A stretch of 64,000 nt of DNA from Phanerochaete sordida. Its lineage: Eukaryota; Basidiomycota; Agaricomycetes; Polyporales; Phanerochaetaceae. The DNA lies in assembly GCA_019973155.2 (NCBI GenBank), contig BPQB01000051.1, positions 62,001 to 126,000 on the forward strand, read 5' to 3'. Positions 1-11,930 of the stretch are shown piece by piece (positions within the stretch are counted from its first letter, which is position 1; each line of letters starts with the position of its first letter). The notes under the pieces were generated by a model. That model was not told the DNA's origin. It was given only the letters and a program-made list of their open reading frames with translations, and made no database searches. Both the position numbers and the translations under genes were made by a program.

Positions 1-1672
1 GCAATGCACTGCCAGCCTGAGTGCCGGGTAAGTAGGGGGCGAGGCATGCGAGAATCAAGCTAAGAGGTCGAAGGGCGGAACGCGACAACTATCGAGTTCT
101 CAAGGTGGAAAGTGCAGGGTGCAGGCGCTGTGGGATTGAAGAATGGGCGAAGGCAACATGCGTGCCGCGACTCGCGAGGCACACAGAGCGCGCATCACGG
201 AGCGCCCTTGCCGAAATCCGAAAGGGACCTCGCAGACGCGGAAGAGGAGGAAAACGACGCGGAGACACATGCGAACGGGAGGCTGATGCAGGAGTTATCT
301 CTTGATAGTGTGTTGTTTAAAATGGAAGTCGAGGTCGCGTTTTACGTTGCATAAAGATGAAGAGCGGTCTATACAGAGTTTGAAAGACATAGAGGTAAAA
401 ATAAAACAACAATTGGGTAGGTAGCGCGTAGTCCAGAGTGGCGAAGTCTCGGTCTTCTACTGATATCGAAGGGGTGGGTGTCCTATGCTAACGGAAGCGG
501 TCTACACCCCGCGTTCAGTCAGAAGGCAGGTCGGCGAGAGAGGCACATGAGCTCACCTACAGCTTGCTGCTCGAAGCTGGCATTCCTATCATTGCCGAAC
601 CCATACACGCCCAGCTCTTGTACAAACAAGGCTTTGCGATCGTTGAGCGTACGCAGGATCTGCTCGCTTTCGTAGCAGCGCCTCGCGCCGCGCTTCACCT
701 CAGCGTTCGGACATATCTTAGCTCAGTTCAACACATTGCGGTGGGATACATACGTGGGGGGAGGGAGAGGATCTCGCAAGAGGGCGGGGTCTGGGTGTAT
801 GCGCTCGGGCAGGCTGCGGTGGGAGCGCGTCGTCGGCATGCCGAGGTCACTGTGTGGTCTAGAGAGCGCGGGTCAGCTCAGTTCAAGAGATTTCGTTGGG
901 ATACACACGTAGGGGAGCAGGAGAGAATCTCGCAAGAGGTCGCTGGTACCTGGTGGTCGAGAAGATCCTGAAGAAGTCCAACCACTCAAATCCGCACCTC
1001 GAGGGTATGACGTCACGTGCGTTCGACCGCCTCCCACGCCTCTGCGGCCCAGTCCGGCGTGGAGAGTTGGACAAGCAGCAGACAGAAAGGTATCAGACAT
1101 GGTCGGCAGGGAAGGAGTCGAAGAAGTGTTCGAGAGATGGCAGAGACTGAGGGCAGACAGGTCGTCGATGCCCACCATAATTTTCAACGACAGTCGTCCC
1201 GGGTGTTGGGCGACTAGACGGAGGGGTTGTCTGTGATATATCCTCAGAGATGGGGCCTCGACGTTTGGTTCAGCGATGAGCCCGAGGACGCGTAGTCAAC
1301 TTGGAAGTCAGGACGCAGACGAGCACCATCCTGCGATGAGTTCTGACGGATCGCCGATAAGGACCGACGAGGGAGCCTCACCGCCCTGCTACACGCACGC
1401 CAGCTCGGATCCAGACCTGTGACGAAGAACGGATGCGATTACGCAAAACTGGTAGTTTAATGCCCTCGCGCGGTAGCTATTGCTCCTCGGCGAGGTTCCT
1501 AAGGGTCGTGAGAGTCGTGATGTACAGCGGTGAGGCGGGTAGGGGAGATGCATGAGTTGACCGGAACCGCATGTGTGACAAACAGAGAAGATCCAGGGAA
1601 TATCCAAAGGGGAAAGGAGAGAGAGGGGTCGAATGGAGGGCGAGAAATAGCATGAGGGCATGTAGTCGTCCG
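1..1672. other. No gene recognised; contains an imperfect duplication
   Basis: I see no open frame here with family resemblance, signal peptide or believable intron structure; the short open frames overlap on both strands as expected by chance in GC-rich DNA. One structure stands out: about 60 bp near 722-785 reappears imperfectly near 882-945, sharing 'gctcagttcaa', 'tgggataca.acgt' and 'atctcgcaagag', so the segment carries a decayed direct duplication about 160 bp apart. Confidence 0.5.
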
Positions 1673-2924
1673 TTACGACGACGGCGGTACGGTTGCGCTA
1701 GTGGCCTGCGCTGTTCCACGGATCCTAGCGAGCTGCTCCTCGTATTCATCCTTGAGCGTGCGCGCGAGGGCCTTGCACTCCTCGTACACCTCCGAGTCGG
1801 GCACGTCAGTGTCGAGGACACGCTGCATCAGCTTGCACAGGTTCGCGATCTGCACCGCGCAGATCAGCACGACGTCACAGGCACACCACCGCGAAACGAA
1901 CGCACATCCTGCGTCTCAGGCATCCTGACGTCCGCACGCCCGCCATGTTTCCGCTCTACGTGCGTGCCCGTGTCCGCGTGGCGCAGCATCTGCAGGAAGC
2001 GCGGGAGGTACGTCTAGGGCACGTCAGCCGCGGGCACGCAGATCAGCGAAGGAGAAGACGCACCGGCAGGCGCGCGGGCTCGCCCGCGGCGCGCGTCGCG
2101 TCGTACGCCTGGAACGCGCGCAGCACCTGCACGCCGCGCACGAGCATCGTGAGCAGCGTGCCGTACCGCTGGGCTGGGCCGGCGTCAGCGCATGACGTCG
2201 TGCGGCGGAAGAGCGCGCGTACCGAGCATGGCCTGCGTCCGCGTCGCCTGGGCGTATGCTTCCAGGGTCGCCTGCAGCGGCGCCGGTGCGAGCTGGGCCT
2301 TCTCGCAGGCGTCCTGGGAGAAGTGCAGGGCCTCCTCCCAGAGGCCTTGCGCGTAGGCGAACTGCGAGTCGCCGACCGTGAGCGCGGAGACGTTGTACAT
2401 CCGTGGGACGCGCCCGAGATTTCGTTGGGCGATCCGGGCGAAGATGTACACGGCCAGGGCCGGGGACGACCGGGCGGTGGACTCGAGTTCTGCCACGATC
2501 ATGCCGGACTTGGAGCCGGTGAGGATGAAGGAGCGGACGGTAGCGAGGCACGCCCAAGGGCTGCTCTGGAGTCTGGGGACAAAGGTCAGGATCGTCCTCG
2601 CGGACCAGCGGTTGGGCCACGCACCTGTCACCAGACTCGTCCAGCGGTATCCCCAGGTACCTCGATAGTATCTCCACAGTGATTTGGCGGAACTGGTACG
2701 ACGCCAAGAGGAGCGGCACCATGGGTCGAGCGACGACCTGCTTCACGGTCTGTATGGCTGTCTCAGTGTCATATGCACGCCACTGCACGCAGCCGCGGCA
2801 CCTCTTCGTCGCCCTCTTCCTCCTCTTCGGTTATCTTGGCGTGTGGGCCAACCATCTCGTCGATGTATGCGGCGACATGGAAGGCCAGAATGAGGTGCAG
2901 GACTTCGACGGGCAATCTCGTCAT
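1673..2924 (-). CDS. Family P copy PA: hypothetical basidiomycete protein, multi-exon
   Basis: No function is known to me. The gene reads from ATG 2924-2922 (MTRLPVEVLHLILAF...) to a stop at 1673. It follows the family P plan: a first exon with a hydrophobic 'LP.E(V/L).LI...H..A.YIDE' motif and a Glu-rich stretch; a second exon (PLLLASYQFRQITVEILSRYLGIPL) matching 'LLVSYQVRQATLEVLSRALDVPL' of copy PD; a large central exon in the 2240-2580 region; then short C-terminal exons ending near 1870-1673 (LICAVQIANLCKLMQRVLD...). Clear donors include gtgcgt after GDR and gtacgc after AML. It lies on the opposite strand to PB-PE and is the most diverged member of the 5' cluster, so it is probably an older, inverted duplicate. 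Exact exon edges are not all resolved; the family assignment is reasonably sure. Confidence 0.6.
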
Positions 2925-3440
2925 GTCTGAACGTTGGGCAGAGTGGGCTGAGCAACACGCCGACGAAGCAAGCACTGCGCACTGACCTGGGAGCGTTGGG
3001 CGATGGCAATCGCGTTGGCTGGCGAGGAGGATGAAGATGGGAGTTTCTGAAGAGTGTGAGAGCAATGACCGAATGTCGGTCTGGCCTGTGTGGGGCTTTG
3101 ACGCGCTTTCGGAGATCGCCGATGCGTTCAGGTTTGGAAGGTGCTGTAGATAGCTCGGCCACGTGGCGTCCGATTTGCCTGCCATGCGCATATTCGTCTT
3201 CGTATTTGCCAGCACTTGATCCTGTCCTCCAAATATTGCCCATGCCTCCTGTAAAAGTCATCCCATTCCACTCGAAGACGCGGTCGTGGTCGCTTCGGTG
3301 GCCACGTGACCGTACCTCGGATTCGCGGAAGAACTTTCGGCAGCTGGTTGGCGCGCGCCCCGCCTGCAACTTGGTTCGTGCCACATCACACGCGTATTGC
3401 GGTGGCAGCACCTCCAGCCGAGAACGGCTTTCCCGAAGCG
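2925..3440. other. Intergenic region between divergent copies PA and PB
   Basis: This short divergent promoter region lies between the start codons of PA (minus) and PB (plus). Overlapping open frames on both strands show no family resemblance. I see no clear TATA box. Confidence 0.45.
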
Positions 3441-4638
3441 ATGGACACGCACTCTATTGTGCTTCCGTCCGAGCTCGTCTTCCCCATTGTCTCGCACGTG
3501 GTCGCCCGTTACATCGACGACCTCGTCGTAGGGCCCCTCTCGCGGGCGCGCCGTCCGTACAAGGACCGGGCCCTGGGCCCTCCGGTACATAACTACCGTC
3601 ACCATTTAAGCTATATCTGACAGAATATTTCAGGACGGCGGACCCGTGAAGGCTCTGCTCTGCGTTTCCTATCAGATCCGCCAGACTACGCTTCAGGTGC
3701 TTTCAAAAGCCCTCGAGATCCCCCTGGTCGAGGAGGGCATTTGGCGGTGAGTTGCCTATCAGTACGGCTACACCAGCGCACTCAGCCTTACCCCCAGACT
3801 GACCGAAAAGCCCTTCACCATCATCGCCCCCGTGCGCACCCGCTGCTCGCAGTCCCTGCACGGCACCGGACTCCTCGCGTACGTCACCAGCATGCACATG
3901 CCCAGCGCCGCACCACCCGTGCTCGAAGCCTACCGCTGCGTGCACGCCATCACGCTCCTCGACGCCGAGGCCGCAGACGACGAGCCGCCAGGGCGCCACG
4001 CGCACGCCGTCCTGCGGCTCGAGGCCGCGCTCGCGCAGGCGTACGCCGCGTGCCCGCCCGCGTTCCAGGACGTGCTCTTCCCGCAGCTCGAGGCGTGCCG
4101 CGCCCGCCATCACACGCGTATGTGCCAACGCTCGTTATGTGCGGCCGACCGATGCTGACGACCTGCAGTGACCCGGCTCGTCATGCCGTTCACGGCTGCG
4201 CAGCGCGCCTGGGAGCAAGTGTACTTCGGGCCGCGCGCAGAGGTGCCGATGGTACGTGCGCGTCGGCTACACCTCGCGCAGCTCCCGCTCACCTCCCTCT
4301 CCAGAGGTTGCGCATCCTGATTGAGCGCCTCCGGCGCATCCAGCTCAACGCCGACGAGCTGCAGAACAACTGGCCCTTCAGCACGATGTGCATGGCTGCC
4401 ACGATCGAGCCGGGCAAGGTGCGTCTCGCTGCTCGAGTGTTCCTGGGTTATTTTCTAACGTGATGTTGACGGCAAGGCGCGCGTCTGGACCAAGCTCCTC
4501 AATCAGCTCCGCGCAGACAGGAAGCCAGGACGTGGCTGGGAGAGCCTCGCGGAGCTGCAGGCACTCGCCAATGAGCTGCGCAGTGGCTTCATTCCGAAGG
4601 TCGAGCCTCTGCCGCTGCCGCCCGACAGCGCACCTTGA
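3441..4638 (+). CDS. Family P copy PB: hypothetical protein, six exons, intact
   Basis: Predicted exons are 3441-3584, 3634-3746, 3798-4117, 4169-4251, 4305-4418 and 4477-4638; they sum to 936 nt, giving an uninterrupted 311-residue protein. Every intron is GT..AG and about 50 nt. The protein starts MDTHSIVLPSELVFPIVSHV, then 'ARYIDDL', the exon-2 block 'ALLCVSYQIRQTTLQVLSKALEIPL', a central region (LTEKPFTIIAPVR...), the exon-4 block 'TRLVMPFTAAQRAWEQVYFG', the exon-5 helix 'LRILIERLRRIQLNADELQNNWPF' and a C-terminal helix (LAELQALANELRS). No signal peptide, catalytic motif or convincing membrane span is seen; it looks like a soluble, largely helical protein. Its central exon is about 45 nt shorter than in PD. 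Exon 2 has the same length (113 nt) as in PC, PD and PE, which supports the model strongly. Function unknown. Confidence 0.75.
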
Positions 4639-5087
4639 GCAGCAAGCGGAGCGCGGATGCTTCTTGATGATGTCGTTGTGGCGGTGCAGAGCACATCTGG
4701 GCCGCGCGAGATACGCTTTGCCATGTTCATTGTACGTTCCATGCAACCCGGCAATCGATCTTCTGCTTCTCGCCGATCTCACAGAGCACGCCCACCTGAG
4801 CCCGGTGGATCAGGGATCCTGATGCTGCCTGTCCACGTATACCGCGCATACATGTACATGGATTTCAGGCCATCGCGGCGCGCGCGCCATCCCCGCGAGG
4901 GGCCAGTATCTTCGGCACGCCGGTTGGCCTGACCGTCGGTATGACGAATGTGGGCTCGCAGTTCTCACACGCGGGATTACAGCCGAGCGTCGCAGAAGAA
5001 GCCTCTGACTCCCAGAATTCCGGGCCTCGGCGCTCCCGTGCTGTCCTGCCCCCCACCACCAGGCGGCCGCCGCCCAGACGCGCTCAT
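4639..5087. other. Intergenic region between PB and PC
   Basis: I see no gene here. It is the short spacer between two head-to-tail family P copies and must hold the PB terminator and the PC promoter, but no recognisable TATA or other motif is evident. Confidence 0.45.
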
Positions 5088-6314
5088 ATGGCTGCACGCC
5101 CCAGCACACTCCCACCCGAGCTCATCCTCCCCATAGTCGCGCATACAATCGCGCGCATTGTCGATGACGTCATAGCAGGTCTGCGGTCGCGGTCGCGCCG
5201 TCCGATGAAGGAGCTGGCTTCTGACTCGCCGGTATGTCTCGTCTCTGCTCCGCGCGCCACCGTCTGAGGCAGAACTCCAGGACGGCGGCGCCGTGCTGGC
5301 GCTACTCCGTGTTTCGTACCAGGTCCGCCAGGCCACGCTCGATGTGCTCTCGCGCGCGCTCGGGATCGCGCTGGTCGAGGAGGGCATCTGGCAGGACGTG
5401 CTCCCCCTTACATCCATCGCGCGTTCCTGATGCCCGCCGCTAGACTCGCACAAAAACTGTTTACGGCCCTCGCACCCATACGCACGCTGTGGGCGCGGCC
5501 CCTCGCAGCGAACGGCGCCTCCGCGCGCGCCGTCGTCGCGACCCTCGGTGGGTGTACGGGCATGGCGGCGGTGCTCCGGGCGTACTGGTGCGTCCGGGCA
5601 ATATTCGTGCTCGACGACGACTGGGTGCATCCCGGACGGGACAGCAACGGAGACCCGCGGTACGCACTCGCCTCGCCCGGCCCCCATGTGCAGACAATCG
5701 CCACGATCCAAGCCGCGCTGGAGCAGGCGTACGCGGACTGTCCGCCGGCGTTCCAGGACGTCCTTCTGCCGCGCGTGGAGAGAGGTGTCGCACAGCACGC
5801 GACGCGTTAGTCCGATCCTGATATTGTTCGGTTAGTCTAACTAACAGGTACCTCGTAGTGACCCTGCTATACATGCCATTCCGTGCCGCTGGCGAATCGT
5901 GGGAGGGGCTGCGGTACATTAGACGTCCTACAGACGCACACACCGTGCGTTTCGTACGACCCTTGTCTCGCTCACGAGGAAACTACAATTTTCTATTCAG
6001 GATTCATGCCGACGCACCCTCGAAATCCTCAGGAAGATCAAACTGTCCGCCGAAGAACTGCTGAATCACTGGCCCTGCGCGATAGTCTCCCTGCACAAGG
6101 CCCTGGGCAGCAGTTTTGTGCGTCCCGGCCTCATTGTGCGCGGTGCGTCCGTACTGAGAACTTGAACTTGGATCCTTGTGCTAGACAGCTTGCGAGCATA
6201 TGTGCGGCGACAGGCGATTGCCAAGGGCTTCCGGAGCTGCAGGCGGTCGCGGGTGGGCTGCGCGATGATTTTATCGGAGTGCTCCAGACTCGCATGAGGG
6301 AGGGCTCTTCTTAG
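5088..6314 (+). CDS. Family P copy PC: six exons, but intron 2 has a defective donor
   Basis: Exons by homology are 5088-5231, 5281-5393, 5444-5805, 5859-5944, 6001-6117 and 6159-6314 (978 nt, 325 residues). The first (144 nt), second (113 nt) and fifth (117 nt) match sister copies exactly in length. The protein begins MAARPSTLPPELILPIVAHT and carries 'VSYQVRQATLDVLSRALGI', 'TLLYMPFRAAGESWEGL' and the tail 'LPELQAVAGGLRDDFIGVLQ'. The odd point is intron 2: where PB, PD and PE have gt(g/a)(a/t)g at the donor, PC reads GGACGT, so the normal splice site is lost. Reading through meets a TGA at 5428-5430, and the nearest downstream GT (5398) puts exon 3 out of frame. PC is therefore probably a young pseudogene, unless the GG donor is still used. 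All other splice sites and frames are preserved, so decay is recent. Confidence 0.65.
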
Positions 6315-7242
6315 GTGCATGAAGAGACCGCATGGATCTGTATTGGATGTTCGCTGAACGAAGATTTCAGGAGCGGAAGTTAGGATCACAGCTTCCGCAG
6401 ACGAAGCTGTTTTCTTCCTACTACTGCAATAGCTAAGCTGTGGCTGGCGTAGAGCTTACTACTCCCAGGATATGTCACGACTACATGCTGTAGCAGAACG
6501 CGGACACCGGCCTCAACGATCGGCACGAGGTCTCCCCGACACGATTCGATCACATGAACGTCCCTTGGAACTCGCCGCATCAATCTCTCGCAGTTGCGAC
6601 TAGCACTGCTGCAGTGGATCTCGGCTCGCTGGTGCTAAAGGTTCCCAGTGGTGCCTGCCGCGTTCAACACGCGGACACCCCATCCTGCCGCTGTGCGCGT
6701 GCTATCCCCGCGAGTGATCCGATAACGGCCAACGTCGTGCGCGGGATCTGGAAAATCTGCATCGTGACGGGTCAGACCCTTGATTACCGCGGGTATGATA
6801 TGATCGCTTTCTTGAGTACACTCACAGCAGAGGGCTTGGGCTAGAATTTCACCTGACTCAGGCGTGTGCGATCGATTCGAGGGGATGCTCGTCCGAGTGC
6901 TTCGGTCTGCGCGATGACTCGGAACAACGCCACCAGTCCCTGGGCAAGCTGCGCTCCCGCCTGCAGGGCTTGAGAGCGGGACCGAGTACTCAGTGAGTTA
7001 ACGTTATGTGATGTGATGCCGTTCGTATTTCGAATGGAGGCTAACCGAGCGCTCTAGAAGGGAGGTTCTGTCTCACCGAGTCACCAGCTGCGGCACTCTT
7101 ATTGTCCAGGTAGCAGCTCTTCCGCCATCCACGTAGGCACCCTCACACATGTTGAGATCCTGCGTTAAGCGAAGTTGGCGGCAGAGTAGTCTAGGCCCGA
7201 AGTGTCGTGTATCACTGCCGCCAGTTCCCACTCGCCACGCAC
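6315..7242. other. Duplicated 3' flank of PC, then no gene
   Basis: The first few hundred bases resemble the flank downstream of PE: both have 'tgttcgctg.acg' followed by a 'gaagatc.ggata/atca' type stretch and then 'gctgtagcagaacgc' (near 6486 and 20001). This shows the duplicated unit extends past the stop codon. The remainder up to the PD promoter has only short unsupported frames. Confidence 0.5.
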
Positions 7243-7249
7243 TATATAA
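7243..7249 (+). promoter_or_regulatory. TATA box of copy PD
   Basis: The sequence TATATAA sits 46 nt upstream of the PD start codon, between GC-rich DNA and a CT-rich leader (accttcctccaacctcc) of the kind seen just upstream of many basidiomycete start codons. This is the only family P copy with an obvious TATA box. Confidence 0.55.
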
Positions 7250-8509
7250 CACGCACCTTCCTCCAACCTCCGAAATCCCCCTGTCAGAAGTGCAATGTTT
7301 CGCCGTAAACCCAAAGCCAAAGCCGCACGCCGCATCACCCTTCCACCCGAGCTCATCCTGCCTATAGTCTCGCATACCATCGCACGCTTTATCGACGACG
7401 TGATAACTGGCCCAAGCCTTCGCTCGCGACGTCCGATGGAAGAGTTGGCTTCTGACCCTCCGGTACGACTTGTTCATTGTCAGCGTGTCTCCTTCACGTC
7501 TTGACGCAGAAATACAGGACGGTGGCCCGATACCGGCGCTGCTGCTCGTGTCGTACCAGGTCCGCCAGGCCACGCTCGAGGTGCTCTCGAGGGCGCTTGA
7601 CGTTCCGTTGGTCAAGGCCGGCACCTGGCGGTATGCGTTGCCTCTCCATGTCCGTGGAGCACCTCTGATGCAGGCGTGCAGGCTTGCCCAAAAGCCGTTC
7701 GCGGTCATCGCTCCCCTGCGCGCGATGTGGGCAAAGCCCTTCGACGAGAAGGGCGACTACGGGCGGCGCGACGTCGTCGAGAACCTCGGCGCGTGCACGG
7801 GCATGTCCGCGGCGCTCCAGGTGTACTGGGCCCTGCGCGCCATCGCCACGCTCGACTACGACTGGCTGCACCCCGGCCGCTTCTCCGCTGGCGACCGCGG
7901 GTACGCGTTCGACTCGCCCGGGCCGCACGTGCAGACCATTGCCGCGATCGAGGACACGATGGCGCAGGCGTGCGTGGCGTGTCCGCTTGAGTTCGAGGAT
8001 GTCCTGCTTCCGCAGGTGGAGCAGTGCCGCGCTGAGCACCGGATTCGTCAGTGCCGTATTTATGGTTACGATAGGCCCCCGCTGATTGTCTATAGTGACG
8101 CTGTTGTACATCCCATTTCGCGCCGTCCGAGAGATGTGGCTCGGTTGGCACGCTGTGACTCGACTTCGCGGTCCAAATGCACATACTGTAAGTACTACGG
8201 TAACTACTTCTATGTGCGACCATGATTAACTGTATCATCAGGGTGTGCTTCTCAGCGCTTCCGAAATGCTGAGGCGAATCCAGCTCTCTGGGCAAGAGCT
8301 TTTGGACGACTGGCCCTACGAGACGGTCACGTTGCACACAGAAGTCACGGTATTTCGGGTGCGTTTTGCCGCTTCTACACGTATCTTTTTCCTACTGACG
8401 GTTCCGCAAAAGCTGCATGACTGGGCTGAGCTGCTCGATAGCATCCATGAGGAGACAGGGGACCTGCAAGAGCTCCTGGAGCTGCAGGCCATCGCAAGCG
8501 AGCTGCAGA

Positions 8510-8649
8510 TCACGGCGCTAGTACCCAAACGGGGCGCTAGAAGCCGGTCTATGTTGAGCAGAGGGCAGGCGCTAGAGAGCTCGTGCTCTCCGCTGCGTCC
8601 ATCTGCTCGCCGTGGGCCTTCAGCTTCAAGGCCTCACACTCTCTTTTTC
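8510..8649 (+). repeat. Split direct repeat A1 (left end)
   Basis: This 140 bp repeat starts directly after the AGA at 8507-8509 and is matched over its whole length by A2. It contains the short palindromic motif gagagctcgtgctctc near its centre. It is the left terminus of the retroelement and abuts PD coding sequence. Confidence 0.88.
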
Positions 8650-11620
8650 TTCTCTTTATCGTAGCGTCCTCGTCTGTCCTCGTCCTCACCTCCTTTCTCT
8701 TCTCTTCTCCTTTCGTCTATCCCCGGCTCCAGCGGCACCCAGCGCAGTCCGTCACCGGAACACGACCCCGCCTCATGGCGGACCGACTCCTCTTCAACCC
8801 CGGCCTCGAGCAAGTCCCTGACTTCTCCGCACCGCAGCATGCCCCTGTCGTGCAGCTCCTCCTCACAGCGGGCCAGTCCGAGGATGAAGCACGCGAGACC
8901 ATGCGTACAACTTGGCTCGCTGATTGGGAGCTGCGCAAGGAACGATGGGCGCAGCAGGTGGCGGAGGAGCAGGAGCAGGCCGCCGCAGACGACGCGGCTC
9001 GCCAGGCACAGCAGGACGAAGACGACCGCCTCGCCCGCGAGGCTGACGGCCTCGCCGAAGCCGAACGCACGAAGCTGCAGCCCAAGCTCGCCCCGGTCGA
9101 CCCCAACCTCGTGATCACAGCCGACGACTGCCTTCGCCCGAGCGACGTTATTCTCGCCCGCCTGAAAGCCGGACACCCCGTCCGCTTCTTCTACTTCACA
9201 GCGTTGGGCTGTGAAGAGTCCAAGGAGCCCGGTGCGTTCGCTTCCGGTATCGATTACGATCCTCACAACCGCTCGCTGCTGCATAAGGACCGCGAGACTC
9301 GCGGCTCAGTCCCCGACCGCGACCTCACCATGGAGCAGTTCCGCTCCGCGGTGCGCCCTTTCCTCTCCGCCCTCGCCGAGCAGAACATGCCCCTCGACGT
9401 CCAGGACGAATACTTCAAGTTCTTCTGGGCCATCGAACACCACAAGATTGCCGGCAAGGGCGGGCTCATCGAGCAGCAGGCCTTGATGGAATACGTCGAC
9501 GAACGCCGACGCCTTTTCCATAGCCTCCTCCAGCGAGGCAAGGCCACCTTCTCCCTTGGAGCCATCGACGACACATATGTCGCGACCATTCGCATGCGGA
9601 TCGCGTCGTACGTACTCCTTGCCGCGCTGCCGGCTCTTGGTACTAATCACTTTTGTTTTTCCATGTTCTCTCCCGCCCGGTTTCCCGGCACCGCTCGACC
9701 CTGTGGACGCACCGCCTTGCCTCCGCCTTTGCCTTCGTCCACGCGCGGCACCCGGGCGTTCACCCCACCACGCCTTCCACCCGCGCGGCGGACGGCCTCC
9801 TCCTGCACTGTATGGGTCGCACGCGAATCGCGTCTGCGCCGCTTTGCTCCGGATCGCCCCCGTGGGGTTCCGTCGCCTCGCCTCGGCCTCTACCTTCGCC
9901 TCATCGCCTCTCACCCTCGCCTTCGCCTTTTTCCTTACCTTACCGCCTTCTTCCTCGCCCTCTCCTTAGTGCGGAGACCGAGGCCAATCGTTTGAAAACG
10001 GCCGCACTACTCCGCGAGGTCGAATACCTGCGCAGCGTTACCCTGGGCGGCGCGCACCGCGCCGCTCGAGGAAGCTCCTCCCGTCCCGCCTCCGGCACCT
10101 CGAGCTCTCGCTACGAGCCGTACCGCGCCGCCTTGCCTCCGCGCCATCGCGGCCGATCCCGTTCACCTTCACCTCCGCCGCGCTCTGCGCGGGGCGCGCC
10201 TGGCGGCAAAGGCAAAGGCCGTCAGTCAGGGGGCCCCAAGCCTTCGTCGCGTCGCGACGGTACGTCCACCGGGTCTATCTGCGCGGTGTGTCTGAGCAGG
10301 TCCCCTCACGACTTCAGACACTGCCCCGCCACCAAGCTCTGGAACGGCCGCGCCGGCTTCGCTCATCGCGACCCTGACGGCAACCTGGTCTCCAAGAACC
10401 AACAGGCCTTGTGCGTCGACTACCAGCGGTCCATTGGTTGCCTTGACTCCTCCCACCTACACCTCTGCTCCGGCTGCGCCGCTGCGGCAAGACTGGCCAT
10501 GGCGCCTTCGACTGTGATTTCGCGCAGAGGGCGTGAGCCGGTCACACCGTTCAAGTACCAAGCTTGGCTGGACATCCTCATCGCCTCTGGCCTCATTCAT
10601 CGCTACCCCGCCTTGCCTGGCAGCATTGCCAGCGGTTTCTTCGTTGGCATGCCGGCCATCTCTCATACGTACGCACCCCGTAATTCCTCCTCGCTTGACG
10701 TACACCGTGTCGCCTTTGAGTCCATAGTAGCCCGAGAGCTCTCTCTCGGGCGGTTTCTCGGTCCTTTCTCCCAAGCTAGCATAGAGTCGTACATCGGACA
10801 CTTTCAGACCTCGCCCATCTCCCTCACGCCTAAGCCTCATAAACCCGATAAGTTCCGTTTAGTACAAAACTTCTCTTTTCCTCACACGCCGCGCAATGGC
10901 ACTCGCTCGCTCAATTCCTTTGTTAGCTCAGACGATTATCCCTGCACCTGGGGCACATTTAATACTACAGCCTTGATGTTGTCCCGCCTTCCTCCTGGCT
11001 CCCAAGCCGCTGTGCGTGACATCGCTGAGGCGTATCGAAACTTACCGCTGCACCCTTCACAGTGGCCTGGCGCAGTCGTGCGATACTCCGATGCCGACGA
11101 GTTTCTCTTGGACACCAACACGGCGTTTGGCTTCACCAGCAACGCCGGTGTCTTCGGATACCCGGGGGACGCTCTATCGGACGTCCTCCGTTTTGTCGGC
11201 ATGCTCAACGAGAAGTGGATCGACGACTACCTCGTCGCGCGCATCCTCTGCGCCCACATCGACGCCTACAATGCGTCGAATGCCGCGCGCCGCCTCGACG
11301 TTCAGCAGCGAGGCGGACGCCACCACACCGGTGGCCGGTACTGGTACGGTGGTCGTCCCCTCGATGACGGACGAGTCGAAGAGTTTTCGCACGATTTCGC
11401 CTTCCCGGTGCGCGACCTTTCCGGCACCTCGCCTCGGTCGCTCTCCGACGCCGTTTTCAACTGCTGTTTACAAGACCTGGACGACGTCTATGCCTCCCTG
11501 GGGGTCCCTTGGCAGACGGAGAAGGACCAAGCCTTCGCATCCGTGTTCACCTTCACGGGCTTCGTCTGGAACCTCGATGAACGGACGGTCGCCCTCGACG
11601 AGGAGAAGCGTGTCAAGTAC

Positions 11621-11838
11621 TGTTGGAACGTCGTCGACCCGCGCATGTGCGCATGTGGCAGTGGGGCGCGAGAGAATGCGCTGGAAATGGGATGACGTCG
11701 GGATTAGTCAGCGACGGATTATCCGTAGAATTTTCGAGTAGATTTCTCCTGTATTTAAGGAGGCCCCGGAGGGCCTCAGAGCGTTGAACACGAGCTCTCT
11801 AGTGTTACTGCCTGCGTGTTAATCCCCACTTCTTTACA
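11621..11838 (+). repeat. 5' LTR of the nested copia element
   Basis: This 218 bp LTR begins TG and ends CA. It contains a TATA-like gtatttaag near 11752-11760 followed by the inverted pair ggccccggagggcc, consistent with promoter and start/termination functions. It is identical, as far as I can read, to the 3' LTR. Confidence 0.88.
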
Positions 11839-11850
11839 GGTTATGAGCCC
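11839..11850 (+). other. Primer binding site matching an internal initiator-tRNA(Met) segment
   Basis: The sequence GGTTATGAGCCC directly follows the 5' LTR. Its complement, GGGCTCATAACC, is the anticodon stem-loop of initiator tRNA(Met) with the CAT anticodon, not the tRNA 3' end. Drosophila copia and some fungal copia elements are known to prime from a half-tRNA cut in the anticodon loop, so this element probably does the same. Confidence 0.7.
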
Positions 11851-11930
11851 CGAAGGGCAGTAACCCTCTCGACTCTGTTTTTCGTGCTCCGGCGGACCAC
11901 CCGCGCTTACCCGTTCATCGTCGTTTGGGC

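Noticed and set aside
8634..9914. Long antisense frames opposite the retroelement Gag-like gene
   Set aside because: They mirror the GC-rich codon pattern of the real gene, carry no recognised motif and end where the gene ends.
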